A stretch of DNA of 64,000 nt from Candidatus Eremiobacterota bacterium (GTDB taxonomy: Bacteria > Vulcanimicrobiota > CADAWZ01 > Ess09-12): NCBI GenBank assembly GCA_031082125.1, contig JAVHLM010000016.1:1-64000 (forward strand), written 5' to 3'. The notes beneath the pieces were generated by a model. It had not been told where the DNA came from. It did no database searches and saw only the letters and a program-made list of their open reading frames with translations. Made by a program: the position numbers and the translations under genes. This document shows, one piece after another, positions 42,365-50,097 of this stretch (within the stretch, counting starts at the first letter, position 1; every line of letters begins with the position of its first letter).

Positions 42365-45177
42365 GTCCAGTCTCCCACGAGGATGAAAGGCGCCCAGTGG
42401 AAGGGATGGGGATATTTTCCCATGATCTCGAGCTCGGCCTTGCGGAGGGCCTCGCCCTTGTCAAGGCCCGAGGCGAGGTTGCGGTAGAAGGCCTCCATAA
42501 GGTCCGCCGTTGACTCGTCGGAGACGCTCCAGAGACTCGCCACTACCGACGGGGTCCCGGCATACATGAAGGACCGCGTGAGGCCCACCTGCCCATCGCC
42601 GGGGTAGAGCTTCCCTTTCCCTGTCTGGCAGGCGCTCATCACCACAAGATTTGCTTGCATCTTCTGATCTTGAAATCCAAGAATCTTGTCAACCGATATG
42701 TTTATCCCTGACGAAGTGACAAGGCATGAGTTTTCAGGAGTGTTGTCGTTAAGCATTCCATGGGTGGCAAAATGGAGGACATTCTTTTCCTTGAGCACCT
42801 TGAGCACGTTTGAGAGGCTGAAGTCCTTTTCCTTGAAAACATCGGCGTCTTTATATATTTGTTTCAGTGAGTCCACTTCCCTGTTGGTTTCCGGCAGGGG
42901 GGAGATCCCCTCCTTCTGAATGTTGCCGTAGGCAAAGGCAGCAAGTTTCTGCCCCGGCGCAGTTTTCTTTTCTCTGCAGAGCTTGAGCGTCGTCACCGAA
43001 GGAGCATAGGTGATGGAGAATTTTTCGATGAGGGGCCTGTCCTCACTGTCGAGAAGCGCGTGGAAGGGAAGCTTGTTCAATTCCTGGTGAGGAATAATGA
43101 TCAGGTGCTTTTTCCCCTTGATAAGGGGAAGCACCGGGGCTACCAGAGAGGAGAAAAGCGAAGAGGCCGGGACCTCCCAGTTGCTGCCTTTTTCGCTGTA
43201 GGTTTTGCAAAGGGCGGTAACAGCCTTTATCAGCTCTTCCGGCGCGATATCGAGGGTAAGGACTTTCTGCTCCCTTGAGGTGACCAGGAAAAGGTAGACC
43301 TTGTTTTCGCCTTTCGGTGCCGAAGTCTGGTAGAGGTATTCCAGGATTGCCGTGTCTTCATTGAGTACCTTGAGGGCATCCTGGCAGGAGATTGCCGAAG
43401 AAAGGACAAGATTCCTGAAATCGGGCTCGTCACTCTGGAGTGTCTCATTGAGCTGCTTCTTTATTGCAATGGATTTATTCTTGAGGGCTCCCTCCTGTGC
43501 TTTTGAAGGTGAGGGAGAATCTGCGTTTCTTTTCATATCCTTCTGCGCCATGGCATTCTGGAGTGCCAGCGACTGGAGAGTCTCCTGTTTCTCCCCGGTG
43601 AGCTTCTGTTTCACGATAAGCTCACCCAGGTGGAGCCTCAGGCTTGCCGCCTTCATTTTCTCAGCATATGAAAAGGCTTCCTGTGGCTTCCCCTGCTTGA
43701 TCAGGACCCTGATTATTCCTTCGTAAGGCTCCGTTCTCTCCTGAAAGAATTCCTCCTGCTGTTTGTCAATATAGAGGGAGAGCATCAGCTCTTCAATGTC
43801 TGCCACTGCCTGCTCATATGCTCTCTGGCTTTCATTGAGGAGGCCCTCATGCTCATAGATTTTTCCGAGGAGATTTTCACTTTTCCAGCGGTATTCAATG
43901 AGAAAGGGAGAATCCCCGCAAAGCGTGAGAGCTTTTGTCGCATATTCCCTGGCTTTCTGCGGAGAGCCCGTTGCCAGGACCAGTTCACCCTCACCGTAAT
44001 AGATGCTGGGAAGGATCTGCTGCCTGTAACAGGGAGATATCCTGGTGCAGTCTTTCTCGATTTCTCTCAGGAGTTCAGTTGCCTTGGTGAGGTTTCCTAT
44101 CTTCTGGTAAGTCCTTGCCCGGTGGTATTTGTTGTTAATCAGGAAAATCAGGAGCATCTCCTCCAGATCTTTTCCCTTGAAAGTATTGAAGATGGAGAGT
44201 GTCTGGCTTTTTGTGGAGGGCTCGAGGCTTTCGGCATTCTTGATTGCCGCTTCCTTGATATGGTCAATGGTGGATTTCTCCTTTTCAATATCAAGAGATC
44301 TGATAAAGGCAAGCGATTCTTCAAAGGCTTTGAGAGCCTCAGCATAGTTGCCCCGCGACCTCTCGCACATTCCATGATAATTGATGGCCAGCATCTTCGA
44401 GGTGACATTGCCTATGATCACTTCATACATGAGAGTAATGAGAGGGAGGATGGTCCCGGCGTTGTTCCCGCTCAGCTTTTTACAGGTAGCGGCGAGCAGT
44501 TCAGGGGTAAAAGCCGAGAGCTTTTTTTCGATCTGCCTGTACTGCCCGTCATCAAGTCTCTTAATGACCTCGTCAAGCTTGTTGAGGGAATAGAGAAATT
44601 CAAGATCTGTCAGATAGAGGCTCCTGTATCTGTTATAGACGTCATAATAAATGACCTGCTCACTGTCGCTCAGCTTTGCGCTGTCTACTTCATCAAATTT
44701 TTTCTTGATTTCCTTCAAGGCGTTGAAATAGGTGGTAAAATTGTTATAGTCGTTGATATCCCGGCAGAGAAGCGCATATTCATAGACGATGGTGATCATG
44801 GACTGCATCGAATTCTGGGCTATGGCGAGTTGATAGGCCGTTTTGTAATATTCTCTCGCCTGTTCCAGGTCCCCATCGAACCTCGCGCAGGAGGCGATAC
44901 TCAGGGTGATCTGCAGTATCATCTGGTTGACGCCCTTCTCAATTTCGGGCATTCCTTTCACATTTTTCTTCAGATCAACCTCGATCAGCAGGGCTTCCTC
45001 ATACTCCCTGATTGCCGCCTTGTAGTCATGCTCCTGCTGGTATTTCAGGCCGGTCATCATCTTGTACTGGAGGGCTTTCATCTTTTCCATGATGGCCGGG
45101 AAATCCTGGGCACTGAGCGGCGCTGAGAGCAGAAGCACTCCCAGCAGCATGATCAAAGAGAGAAAGAGCTTTTTCAT
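42361..45177 (-). CDS. Exported TPR-CHAT protein (caspase-like peptidase domain)
   Basis: 938 residues. A signal peptide (KKLFLSLIMLLGVLLLSAPLSAQ) is followed by TPR-type helical repeats to about residue 500. A coiled segment comes next, then a CHAT domain (about 650-935). The catalytic dyad is present: His806 in HFATHGML and Cys850 in VVMSACQTGKG, with the GLTRSFMYAGTPSVVASLW C-terminal signature. CHAT proteins are caspase-HetF-type cysteine proteases, usually cytoplasmic, as in type III-E CRISPR Craspase. An export signal makes this one unusual, with its substrate likely outside the cytoplasmic membrane. TGGAGG precedes the ATG. Confidence 0.9.
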   Translation of the reverse strand: MKKLFLSLIMLLGVLLLSAPLSAQDFPAIMEKMKALQYKMMTGLKYQQEHDYKAAIREYEEALLIEVDLKKNVKGMPEIEKGVNQMILQITLSIASCARFDGDLEQAREYYKTAYQLAIAQNSMQSMITIVYEYALLCRDINDYNNFTTYFNALKEIKKKFDEVDSAKLSDSEQVIYYDVYNRYRSLYLTDLEFLYSLNKLDEVIKRLDDGQYRQIEKKLSAFTPELLAATCKKLSGNNAGTILPLITLMYEVIIGNVTSKMLAINYHGMCERSRGNYAEALKAFEESLAFIRSLDIEKEKSTIDHIKEAAIKNAESLEPSTKSQTLSIFNTFKGKDLEEMLLIFLINNKYHRARTYQKIGNLTKATELLREIEKDCTRISPCYRQQILPSIYYGEGELVLATGSPQKAREYATKALTLCGDSPFLIEYRWKSENLLGKIYEHEGLLNESQRAYEQAVADIEELMLSLYIDKQQEEFFQERTEPYEGIIRVLIKQGKPQEAFSYAEKMKAASLRLHLGELIVKQKLTGEKQETLQSLALQNAMAQKDMKRNADSPSPSKAQEGALKNKSIAIKKQLNETLQSDEPDFRNLVLSSAISCQDALKVLNEDTAILEYLYQTSAPKGENKVYLFLVTSREQKVLTLDIAPEELIKAVTALCKTYSEKGSNWEVPASSLFSSLVAPVLPLIKGKKHLIIIPHQELNKLPFHALLDSEDRPLIEKFSITYAPSVTTLKLCREKKTAPGQKLAAFAYGNIQKEGISPLPETNREVDSLKQIYKDADVFKEKDFSLSNVLKVLKEKNVLHFATHGMLNDNTPENSCLVTSSGINISVDKILGFQDQKMQANLVVMSACQTGKGKLYPGDGQVGLTRSFMYAGTPSVVASLWSVSDESTADLMEAFYRNLASGLDKGEALRKAELEIMGKYPHPFHWAPFILVGDWT

Positions 45178-45384
45178 GAGAAACCTCCACGGAGTGCAGC
45201 ACTTCTAAATATATCCCCGTGATTCTTCATCTTGCTCCCACCCTCCTCTTTGCAGGGAGCCTGCGAGGTGATATTCCCCTCCATGGCAAGGAGGAATCGC
45301 CGGGGCAAGGGAGAATACCCATGGACTTACAAAGAAATCCCTGTGTGGAAAGAAGCCCTGTGAGGGCCCCCAAGGAGGATTCTG

Positions 45385-46296
45385 TTGAAAAAGCTCTGCC
45401 TGACATCGGTTTTGATCATGGCGTTTGTCCTGGCGGCTTCTGTGCCGGGATTCTGCAAGTTCAGGCTCAAGATGCCAAAGATCAGCGTACCAAAGATAAA
45501 CGTGCCCGTCAAGATGGCGCCCCTGCCCCTTGCCGGCTCGCAGGAATCTTCCATGGGAACGGGAAGAAGCGGCGCCGGTCTCTCCATCCCCGCGCTGGAA
45601 AAAAAGCCCTCCCTCGCTCCCATAGAGTGGAGCGGTGAGAGCGCCGCAAAGCCCGAGGCTCCCGAGCCTCCGGTTCCTGAAGACAGGAGGCCCGAACTGC
45701 TGTTCAGCCCCGTGGGAGCCCCCAAGGAAGAGAGCCCCCCGCCCCCCGCGGGAAAAAAGCCGGAAGCCTTCGCCGTGAGAAAGATTCCTGTTGATTTTTC
45801 CACTGTCGTCGAGGGCCATAACTTCCCTGAACAGTCCATGGAGGACCTTGCCGATGTTCACCTTGTGGTATCAAAGCTCAACGACGATCTCTTTGAGAAG
45901 TACAAGGGGAGCGCCACGATCATCACCTCGGCGAACCTGGCTCAGGACCCGCCGGGCCCGCCGATTCTCGATCCCGTGGAGGCAAGCCGGATCGTGGTAT
46001 ACCGCGGATTCAGAATGACCAGGCAGTCTGCACGGTGCTTCCAGTTCCTCGAGCACCTGGTCAAGACACGGTTCCCCGGAAGAAGTGTCATCATCACAAG
46101 CACCACAGGGGGCGTCCATCTTGATCCCAGGCATTACGAGGGGAAGGCGATAGATTTCATCGTGGAGCGCCTTACGGTAGAAGAGTCAAAATCACTGGAG
46201 GACCTCGCAAGGAAATCGGGCTTCATCCCCTTTAACGAGTACATCTATTCAAGCCGCTACAAGACGGGTGATCACATGCATGTCGATCTTCGCTGA
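45385..46296 (+). CDS. Exported M15-type (D-Ala carboxypeptidase/hedgehog fold) peptidase-like protein
   Basis: 303 residues from TTG 45385; AAGGAGG six bases before it decides the start. A signal peptide is followed by a Pro/Lys-rich linker (about 25-130) and a C-terminal domain. Its end shows metal-ligand order of the M15 fold: VHLDPRHYEGKAIDFIVE and, at the C-terminus, GDHMHVDLR. These enzymes cut peptidoglycan peptides in the periplasm. The first His lies in an unusual VHLDPRH context, so substrate is uncertain. It is divergent from the CHAT gene. Confidence 0.72.
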   Translation: MKKLCLTSVLIMAFVLAASVPGFCKFRLKMPKISVPKINVPVKMAPLPLAGSQESSMGTGRSGAGLSIPALEKKPSLAPIEWSGESAAKPEAPEPPVPEDRRPELLFSPVGAPKEESPPPPAGKKPEAFAVRKIPVDFSTVVEGHNFPEQSMEDLADVHLVVSKLNDDLFEKYKGSATIITSANLAQDPPGPPILDPVEASRIVVYRGFRMTRQSARCFQFLEHLVKTRFPGRSVIITSTTGGVHLDPRHYEGKAIDFIVERLTVEESKSLEDLARKSGFIPFNEYIYSSRYKTGDHMHVDLR

Positions 46297-46340
46297 CCTT
46301 CATGAAGATCCTCGCTTTTTGCTTCGAGATCCCGCGTTAA

Positions 46341-46436
46341 CCTGTTATTTACAATTGAAACATCCTGTTTACAATTGAAACAATTTATTAACAATCTGTT
46401 CACTTCCCGTTCATCGCCTGTTCACAATTCTGTAAC
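46341..46436 (+). repeat. Iteron-like direct repeats upstream of a PilZ gene
   Basis: The 15-mer TTTACAATTGAAACA occurs exactly at 46348-46362 and 46368-46382. A CCTGTT box precedes each (46341, 46364). A third copy CCTGTTCACAATT lies at 46417-46429, and CTGTTCAC at 46396-46403 is a partial copy. Box spacings are about 23, 31 and 21 bases, roughly two or three helical turns. The AT-rich block lies between the M15-like gene and PilZ, about 50-140 bases before ATG 46484. It looks like an array of operator sites. Confidence 0.7.
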
Positions 46437-46483
46437 AAAGCTTTATTACCATGGAAGAAGAGAGAGAGGAGAGGAGGAGTGAA

Positions 46484-46936
46484 ATGGGACTCTTGGGATT
46501 CATGAAAAAGTGGCTCGGGGAGCCACCGGAGCAGGTGCCATCAAGAAGGACAAAGATACTTGAGGACAGTGGGCTCTCAAAGGGCCGCAGCCTTCGCAGC
46601 CGCTATTTTGCCGAGAAGAGAAGGTTTTCCCGCTATGCCCACTGCCAGGAGATATTCTGCTACCCTATGACTTCGCTGCCCATGAGGGCCATGGTGCTTG
46701 ATGCGAGTCTTGGGGGACTCCGCCTGAAGACGGCGGAGAACATCGAAGTGAACAGCAATGTGGGGATCACCCTGGAGATCAAGGGCCACATGGCACAGTT
46801 TCTTGTCAAAGTGCTCTGGGAGTCAAAGAGCAGCGATTCCTATCAGTACGGCGTCTGTTTTGAAAAGACAGAACATAATAATAACCGGGAGCTTGTCAAT
46901 TATATCGCTCTTTTAAAGGGAGCGCCGGCATCATAA
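46484..46936 (+). CDS. Single-domain PilZ protein
   Basis: 150 residues from ATG 46484, chosen for the GAGGAGGAG before it; an in-frame ATG at 46451 would add a low-complexity Glu/Arg stretch that is really the ribosome site region. PilZ signature: KRRFSRY near residue 45 and DASLGGLRL near residue 77, followed by the barrel ending YGVCFE. It should bind cyclic-di-GMP. An iteron-like repeat block lies upstream and a terminator downstream, so it is a monocistronic unit with probable own control. Confidence 0.87.
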   Translation: MGLLGFMKKWLGEPPEQVPSRRTKILEDSGLSKGRSLRSRYFAEKRRFSRYAHCQEIFCYPMTSLPMRAMVLDASLGGLRLKTAENIEVNSNVGITLEIKGHMAQFLVKVLWESKSSDSYQYGVCFEKTEHNNNRELVNYIALLKGAPAS

Positions 46937-46964
46937 GTTTATTCTTTCCCATCCTCCAGTTCCC

Positions 46965-46994
46965 AGGGCTGTGATTTCCCGCAGCCCTTTTTTT
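46965..46994 (+). terminator. Rho-independent terminator of the PilZ gene
   Basis: AGGGCTG at 46965-46971 pairs with CAGCCCT at 46982-46988 around a 10-base loop, and seven T follow to 46994. It ends at the stop of the convergent histidine-kinase gene. Confidence 0.85.
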
Positions 46995-48483
46995 ATCTCC
47001 TCGGCGGCGAGTCCAAGAAAGCTATCCTGATAAGAAACCTTGCGCCCCTGCCCCTCTGGGACTCAACCACAATTCCGCCGCCGTGATCCTCGGCAATCTT
47101 CCGGGAGATGGCAAGGCCCAGGCCCGAATGGCCGTATCCTCTGGTGGTAAAGAACACGGAGAAAATTTTCTCGAGGTTCTCCGGGGGAATTCCTTCGCCG
47201 TTGTCTGAAATCTCGACGAATACAAGGCCGCTCTCGGGCTTGAAGGTAATGGCGATCTCCACGGACCCTCCCGCCGGAGGGCAGGCTTCAATGGCATTGG
47301 TGACAAGGTTGAAGAAGCAGCGGTAAATATCCTGGGGTGTCACGTAGCAAAGTCCCGGCTGGCCGTCAAGGGAGGCCGTTATCTTCACTCCCTTTGCTGC
47401 AGCTTCTTCCCTGAGGACCTCCTGCACTTCGCTCATGATGGCCTGAAGGTCGGCGGGAACTAGGTTCTTTTCCTGAGCCCCGGTATAAAAGAGCATATCC
47501 ATCACCAGATTGGAGATGCGGGAAATGTTGGTCCTTACCTGACTGAAGCTGCGCCCGATATTTTCATGATCTTTCTCCTGTATCGCCATATCCAGCATTG
47601 ATGACCAGCCTTCAAGGCTGGTGAGAATGTGCTTTATGCAGAATGAGATATTTGATATGGTCTGTCCCACAGCGACAAGGCGCTCCGACTTTATGCTTTC
47701 CTCGATGAATCTGGATTTTTCAATGGCAAGGCCCGCCTGTCCTGCGATAGCTTCGGCAATTTTCAAGTCGTACTCGTCAAAGAACTCGTTATTGAGCTTG
47801 TTGACCACTTCCAGCACACCGGTTATTCTCTTGCCTGCAAAGAGGGGAACGCAGAGCAGGTTCCTTGTGGTGAATTTCACCGTGCTGTCCACCTTGTCGC
47901 AGAAACGGGGATCCTGCCTGGTATTGTTGACGATGAGGGGCTTCCTCGTGGCCAGCACGTGGCCGGCGATTCCCTCGCCTTTCTGGAGGGTTACTTTCTT
48001 TAATTCCTCGGAGCGGTCACCGGTGGTGACATAAAAAATCATTGAATCCTTGTCTTCGTCAAGAAGTATCAAAGAGGAGCCCTCTGCATAGAGGATGTCC
48101 GTCGAGATCCTCATGATTTCCCCGAGAACTCTATCATGGTCGAAGGAGGTGTTCATGAGGGTGCACATCTCAATGAGGGCACGCATCTCGGTCCTCGCGT
48201 AGGCTATCTGCCGCTCACCCCTCTCTTTTGCCATGTCCTGGCGTTCTTTGAGGACAATCAGCGTGCCGCAGGTGAGGCAGATTTTTTTCCCTTCCACGAG
48301 CTCCCGGGGATCATAGATCCTGTTGCACCGTGAACACTGGACAGGCTTTCGCCGGGCTGAGGCCCTTTTGCGCGGTGGCGCCGTGAGGAAGAATTCTTCG
48401 CCGCACCCGCAGTGGATTGTCAGTGATTCCTGGCCGTCAGGAACGTCGTGGATTGTCTTGCACCGGGGGCATGGGGCTCTCAT
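46993..48483 (-). CDS. Zinc-ribbon/GAF sensor kinase with an atypical H-box
   Basis: 496 residues. N-terminal zinc ribbons (CPRC, CGCG, then CSRC, CLTC) occupy 5-75. A GAF domain follows (about 110-250) with [18 protein letters not shown]. The dimerisation helix reads [22 protein letters not shown]. In related kinases the phospho-His stands where this has Phe (SFC), with a His only four residues later (IKH). The HATPase domain is intact: [31 protein letters not shown]. Whether it autophosphorylates is doubtful. It is coupled as ATGA to the preceding 156-residue gene. No regulator gene is next to it. Confidence 0.85.
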   Translation of the reverse strand: MRAPCPRCKTIHDVPDGQESLTIHCGCGEEFFLTAPPRKRASARRKPVQCSRCNRIYDPRELVEGKKICLTCGTLIVLKERQDMAKERGERQIAYARTEMRALIEMCTLMNTSFDHDRVLGEIMRISTDILYAEGSSLILLDEDKDSMIFYVTTGDRSEELKKVTLQKGEGIAGHVLATRKPLIVNNTRQDPRFCDKVDSTVKFTTRNLLCVPLFAGKRITGVLEVVNKLNNEFFDEYDLKIAEAIAGQAGLAIEKSRFIEESIKSERLVAVGQTISNISFCIKHILTSLEGWSSMLDMAIQEKDHENIGRSFSQVRTNISRISNLVMDMLFYTGAQEKNLVPADLQAIMSEVQEVLREEAAAKGVKITASLDGQPGLCYVTPQDIYRCFFNLVTNAIEACPPAGGSVEIAITFKPESGLVFVEISDNGEGIPPENLEKIFSVFFTTRGYGHSGLGLAISRKIAEDHGGGIVVESQRGRGARFLIRIAFLDSPPRR

Positions 48484-48950
48484 AGCAGCGCATCTTTGAA
48501 GCAGTTTTTCCTGTACTGGCAGAGTACGGAGAGAATAATGAGACGATAGAGGATATCGGTCACGGTCTTTATGTTCTCTCCTTTGGCAGTGGCGATGAGC
48601 CGCCTTATCCTCTGGAATGTTGACTGGAAAAAGGTTCTGCTCACGGTGTCCATCTCTTCGCCCTTGAAAAAGAGCTCCGTCACCACGTTCATCCTTGTGT
48701 CCACCCTTTTATGGATCTCGCTGTGGAGGGAGTTTATCTCGTTCCAGAACTCAAGGTGCGGAATGGATTCGAGGTGTGCGATCAGATCTTCCCTGGTTGC
48801 GAAGCCTCGTTTGCCAGTGATGGACTTCACGGCTTCCCTGTAGCAGTTCTGGAAATCCGAGAGGCGGGCGTCCTTGATGTTCTTCTCAAAAAAAAGAGTG
48901 TCCTGGAGCATTTCAATGGTTCTGCTTCTGAGGACCTCATCTTCATTCAT
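48480..48950 (-). CDS. Alpha-helical protein coupled to the sensor kinase
   Basis: 156 residues, all predicted helical, with no membrane segment or signal peptide. Its stop overlaps the kinase start as ATGA, so the two proteins are made together. This suggests a partner or regulator of the kinase, which itself lacks a nearby receiver. No family is recognised. The ribosome site is weak, and the start could be a few codons further on. Confidence 0.7.
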   Translation of the reverse strand: MNEDEVLRSRTIEMLQDTLFFEKNIKDARLSDFQNCYREAVKSITGKRGFATREDLIAHLESIPHLEFWNEINSLHSEIHKRVDTRMNVVTELFFKGEEMDTVSRTFFQSTFQRIRRLIATAKGENIKTVTDILYRLIILSVLCQYRKNCFKDALL

Positions 48951-49032
48951 AGGCCATATATTTCTTTCTTTGCGGAAATTATCCTACCGCCTCCATGAGA
49001 TACTGATGTATAGTCTGCGGCAGCAGAGGCCT

Positions 49033-50085
49033 CTATATGTGATTGATATTCATCCCGTCATTTAAGATAGCCTTTTCAAAGATTTCCTGGTAGCCGCTGT
49101 AGGTGCACCGCGGGCATTTGCTGATGTCGATGGATTCCATGAGCTTGTAGTGCTCCTCGGAGCCCCATTTGGAGATTACCTGGTCAAATCCGTGGGCAAA
49201 GGGTGCGAGGGCGTACTCGCCGCGCCTGTCGCAGCAGAGGTATGCCTTCATATCGGCACCGAAGGTGAGGCGGAGCGGCGTGACCCTGCACTTGGTGAAC
49301 TTGATTTTTTTCTTGAAGTCATGGGTGTATTTGTGATAGATCGAGTAGACCTTGAAGGCGTCGGTCTCATAGATTGTACGGGCGGCATCGAGAAGCTCGT
49401 TGGCTTTCCGTATCTCCTCCATTGACATATGCTGCTCTGGCTGGGTGGTATAGCAGGGACGGGCATGAAAGAGCCTGCACCCCAGGTCGCGGGCAAGCTT
49501 GGCGGCGCTCACGATCTCATGCACATTGTCCTTGTAGGTCAGGAACTTGAAGCCCACCTCTGTCTTGTGGACAATATGGGCAATATTATCAAGCACTCTC
49601 TGGAAGAGCTCCTCATTCTCAGAGATGCCTTTTACAAGGGACCAGACTTTGGCCGTGGCGGCATCGACGCTTATCCCGATAAAGTCAAAATATTCAGGGT
49701 GCTCAAGCCTGTCAAGAAGAATCCCGTTTGAGATCATGGAGGTCTGGATTTTGTTGTCATGGAGGGACTTTATCAGCACATTGATATTCTCGTTCATCAG
49801 AGATTCCCCCGAGCCGCCGATACAGCAGGCCTTCACTCCCCACTGCGAGAGAAAGTCCCCGAAGCGCTCCATGATATAGGCGGGGAGCTCTGCGTCATTT
49901 CTTATAAGATCCTGCTGTGCGTGGCTTTGTATGCACCACGGGCATTTCAGATTGCACCGGTTTGAAGGATCGATGTCAACGGAAACAGGGGGTAGGAGCT
50001 TCCAGTCCCTTATTCCCAGGAGATTCCTGAAGTGGGCAAGCACCTTGACCGAGTTAAACGGATTGTTGTAATTGGTCCATTCCAT
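49033..50085 (-). CDS. Radical SAM protein with SPASM-like C-terminus
   Basis: 350 residues. The radical SAM triad CNLKCPWC (Cys44, 48, 51) follows VDIDPSNR, and GGSGESLMNE is the SAM-binding Gly motif. C-terminal cysteines (CRVTP, LCC near 285, and CPRC at 324-327) could bind an auxiliary iron-sulphur cluster as in SPASM or twitch domains. These enzymes modify peptides, sugars or small molecules by radical chemistry. It begins 12 bases after the SLH-porin stop and so is probably co-transcribed. No small peptide substrate is seen nearby. Confidence 0.87.
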   Translation of the reverse strand: MEWTNYNNPFNSVKVLAHFRNLLGIRDWKLLPPVSVDIDPSNRCNLKCPWCIQSHAQQDLIRNDAELPAYIMERFGDFLSQWGVKACCIGGSGESLMNENINVLIKSLHDNKIQTSMISNGILLDRLEHPEYFDFIGISVDAATAKVWSLVKGISENEELFQRVLDNIAHIVHKTEVGFKFLTYKDNVHEIVSAAKLARDLGCRLFHARPCYTTQPEQHMSMEEIRKANELLDAARTIYETDAFKVYSIYHKYTHDFKKKIKFTKCRVTPLRLTFGADMKAYLCCDRRGEYALAPFAHGFDQVISKWGSEEHYKLMESIDISKCPRCTYSGYQEIFEKAILNDGMNINHI

Positions 50086-50097
50086 TACTGCTTTGGC

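Noticed and set aside
43849-45126. 425-codon plus-strand frame
   Set aside because: Antisense to the TPR part of the CHAT protein; no start signal or family motif.
46341-46436. Replication origin or CRISPR array
   Set aside because: No replication initiator gene or DnaA-box cluster was seen, and copies are too few and too unevenly spaced for CRISPR.
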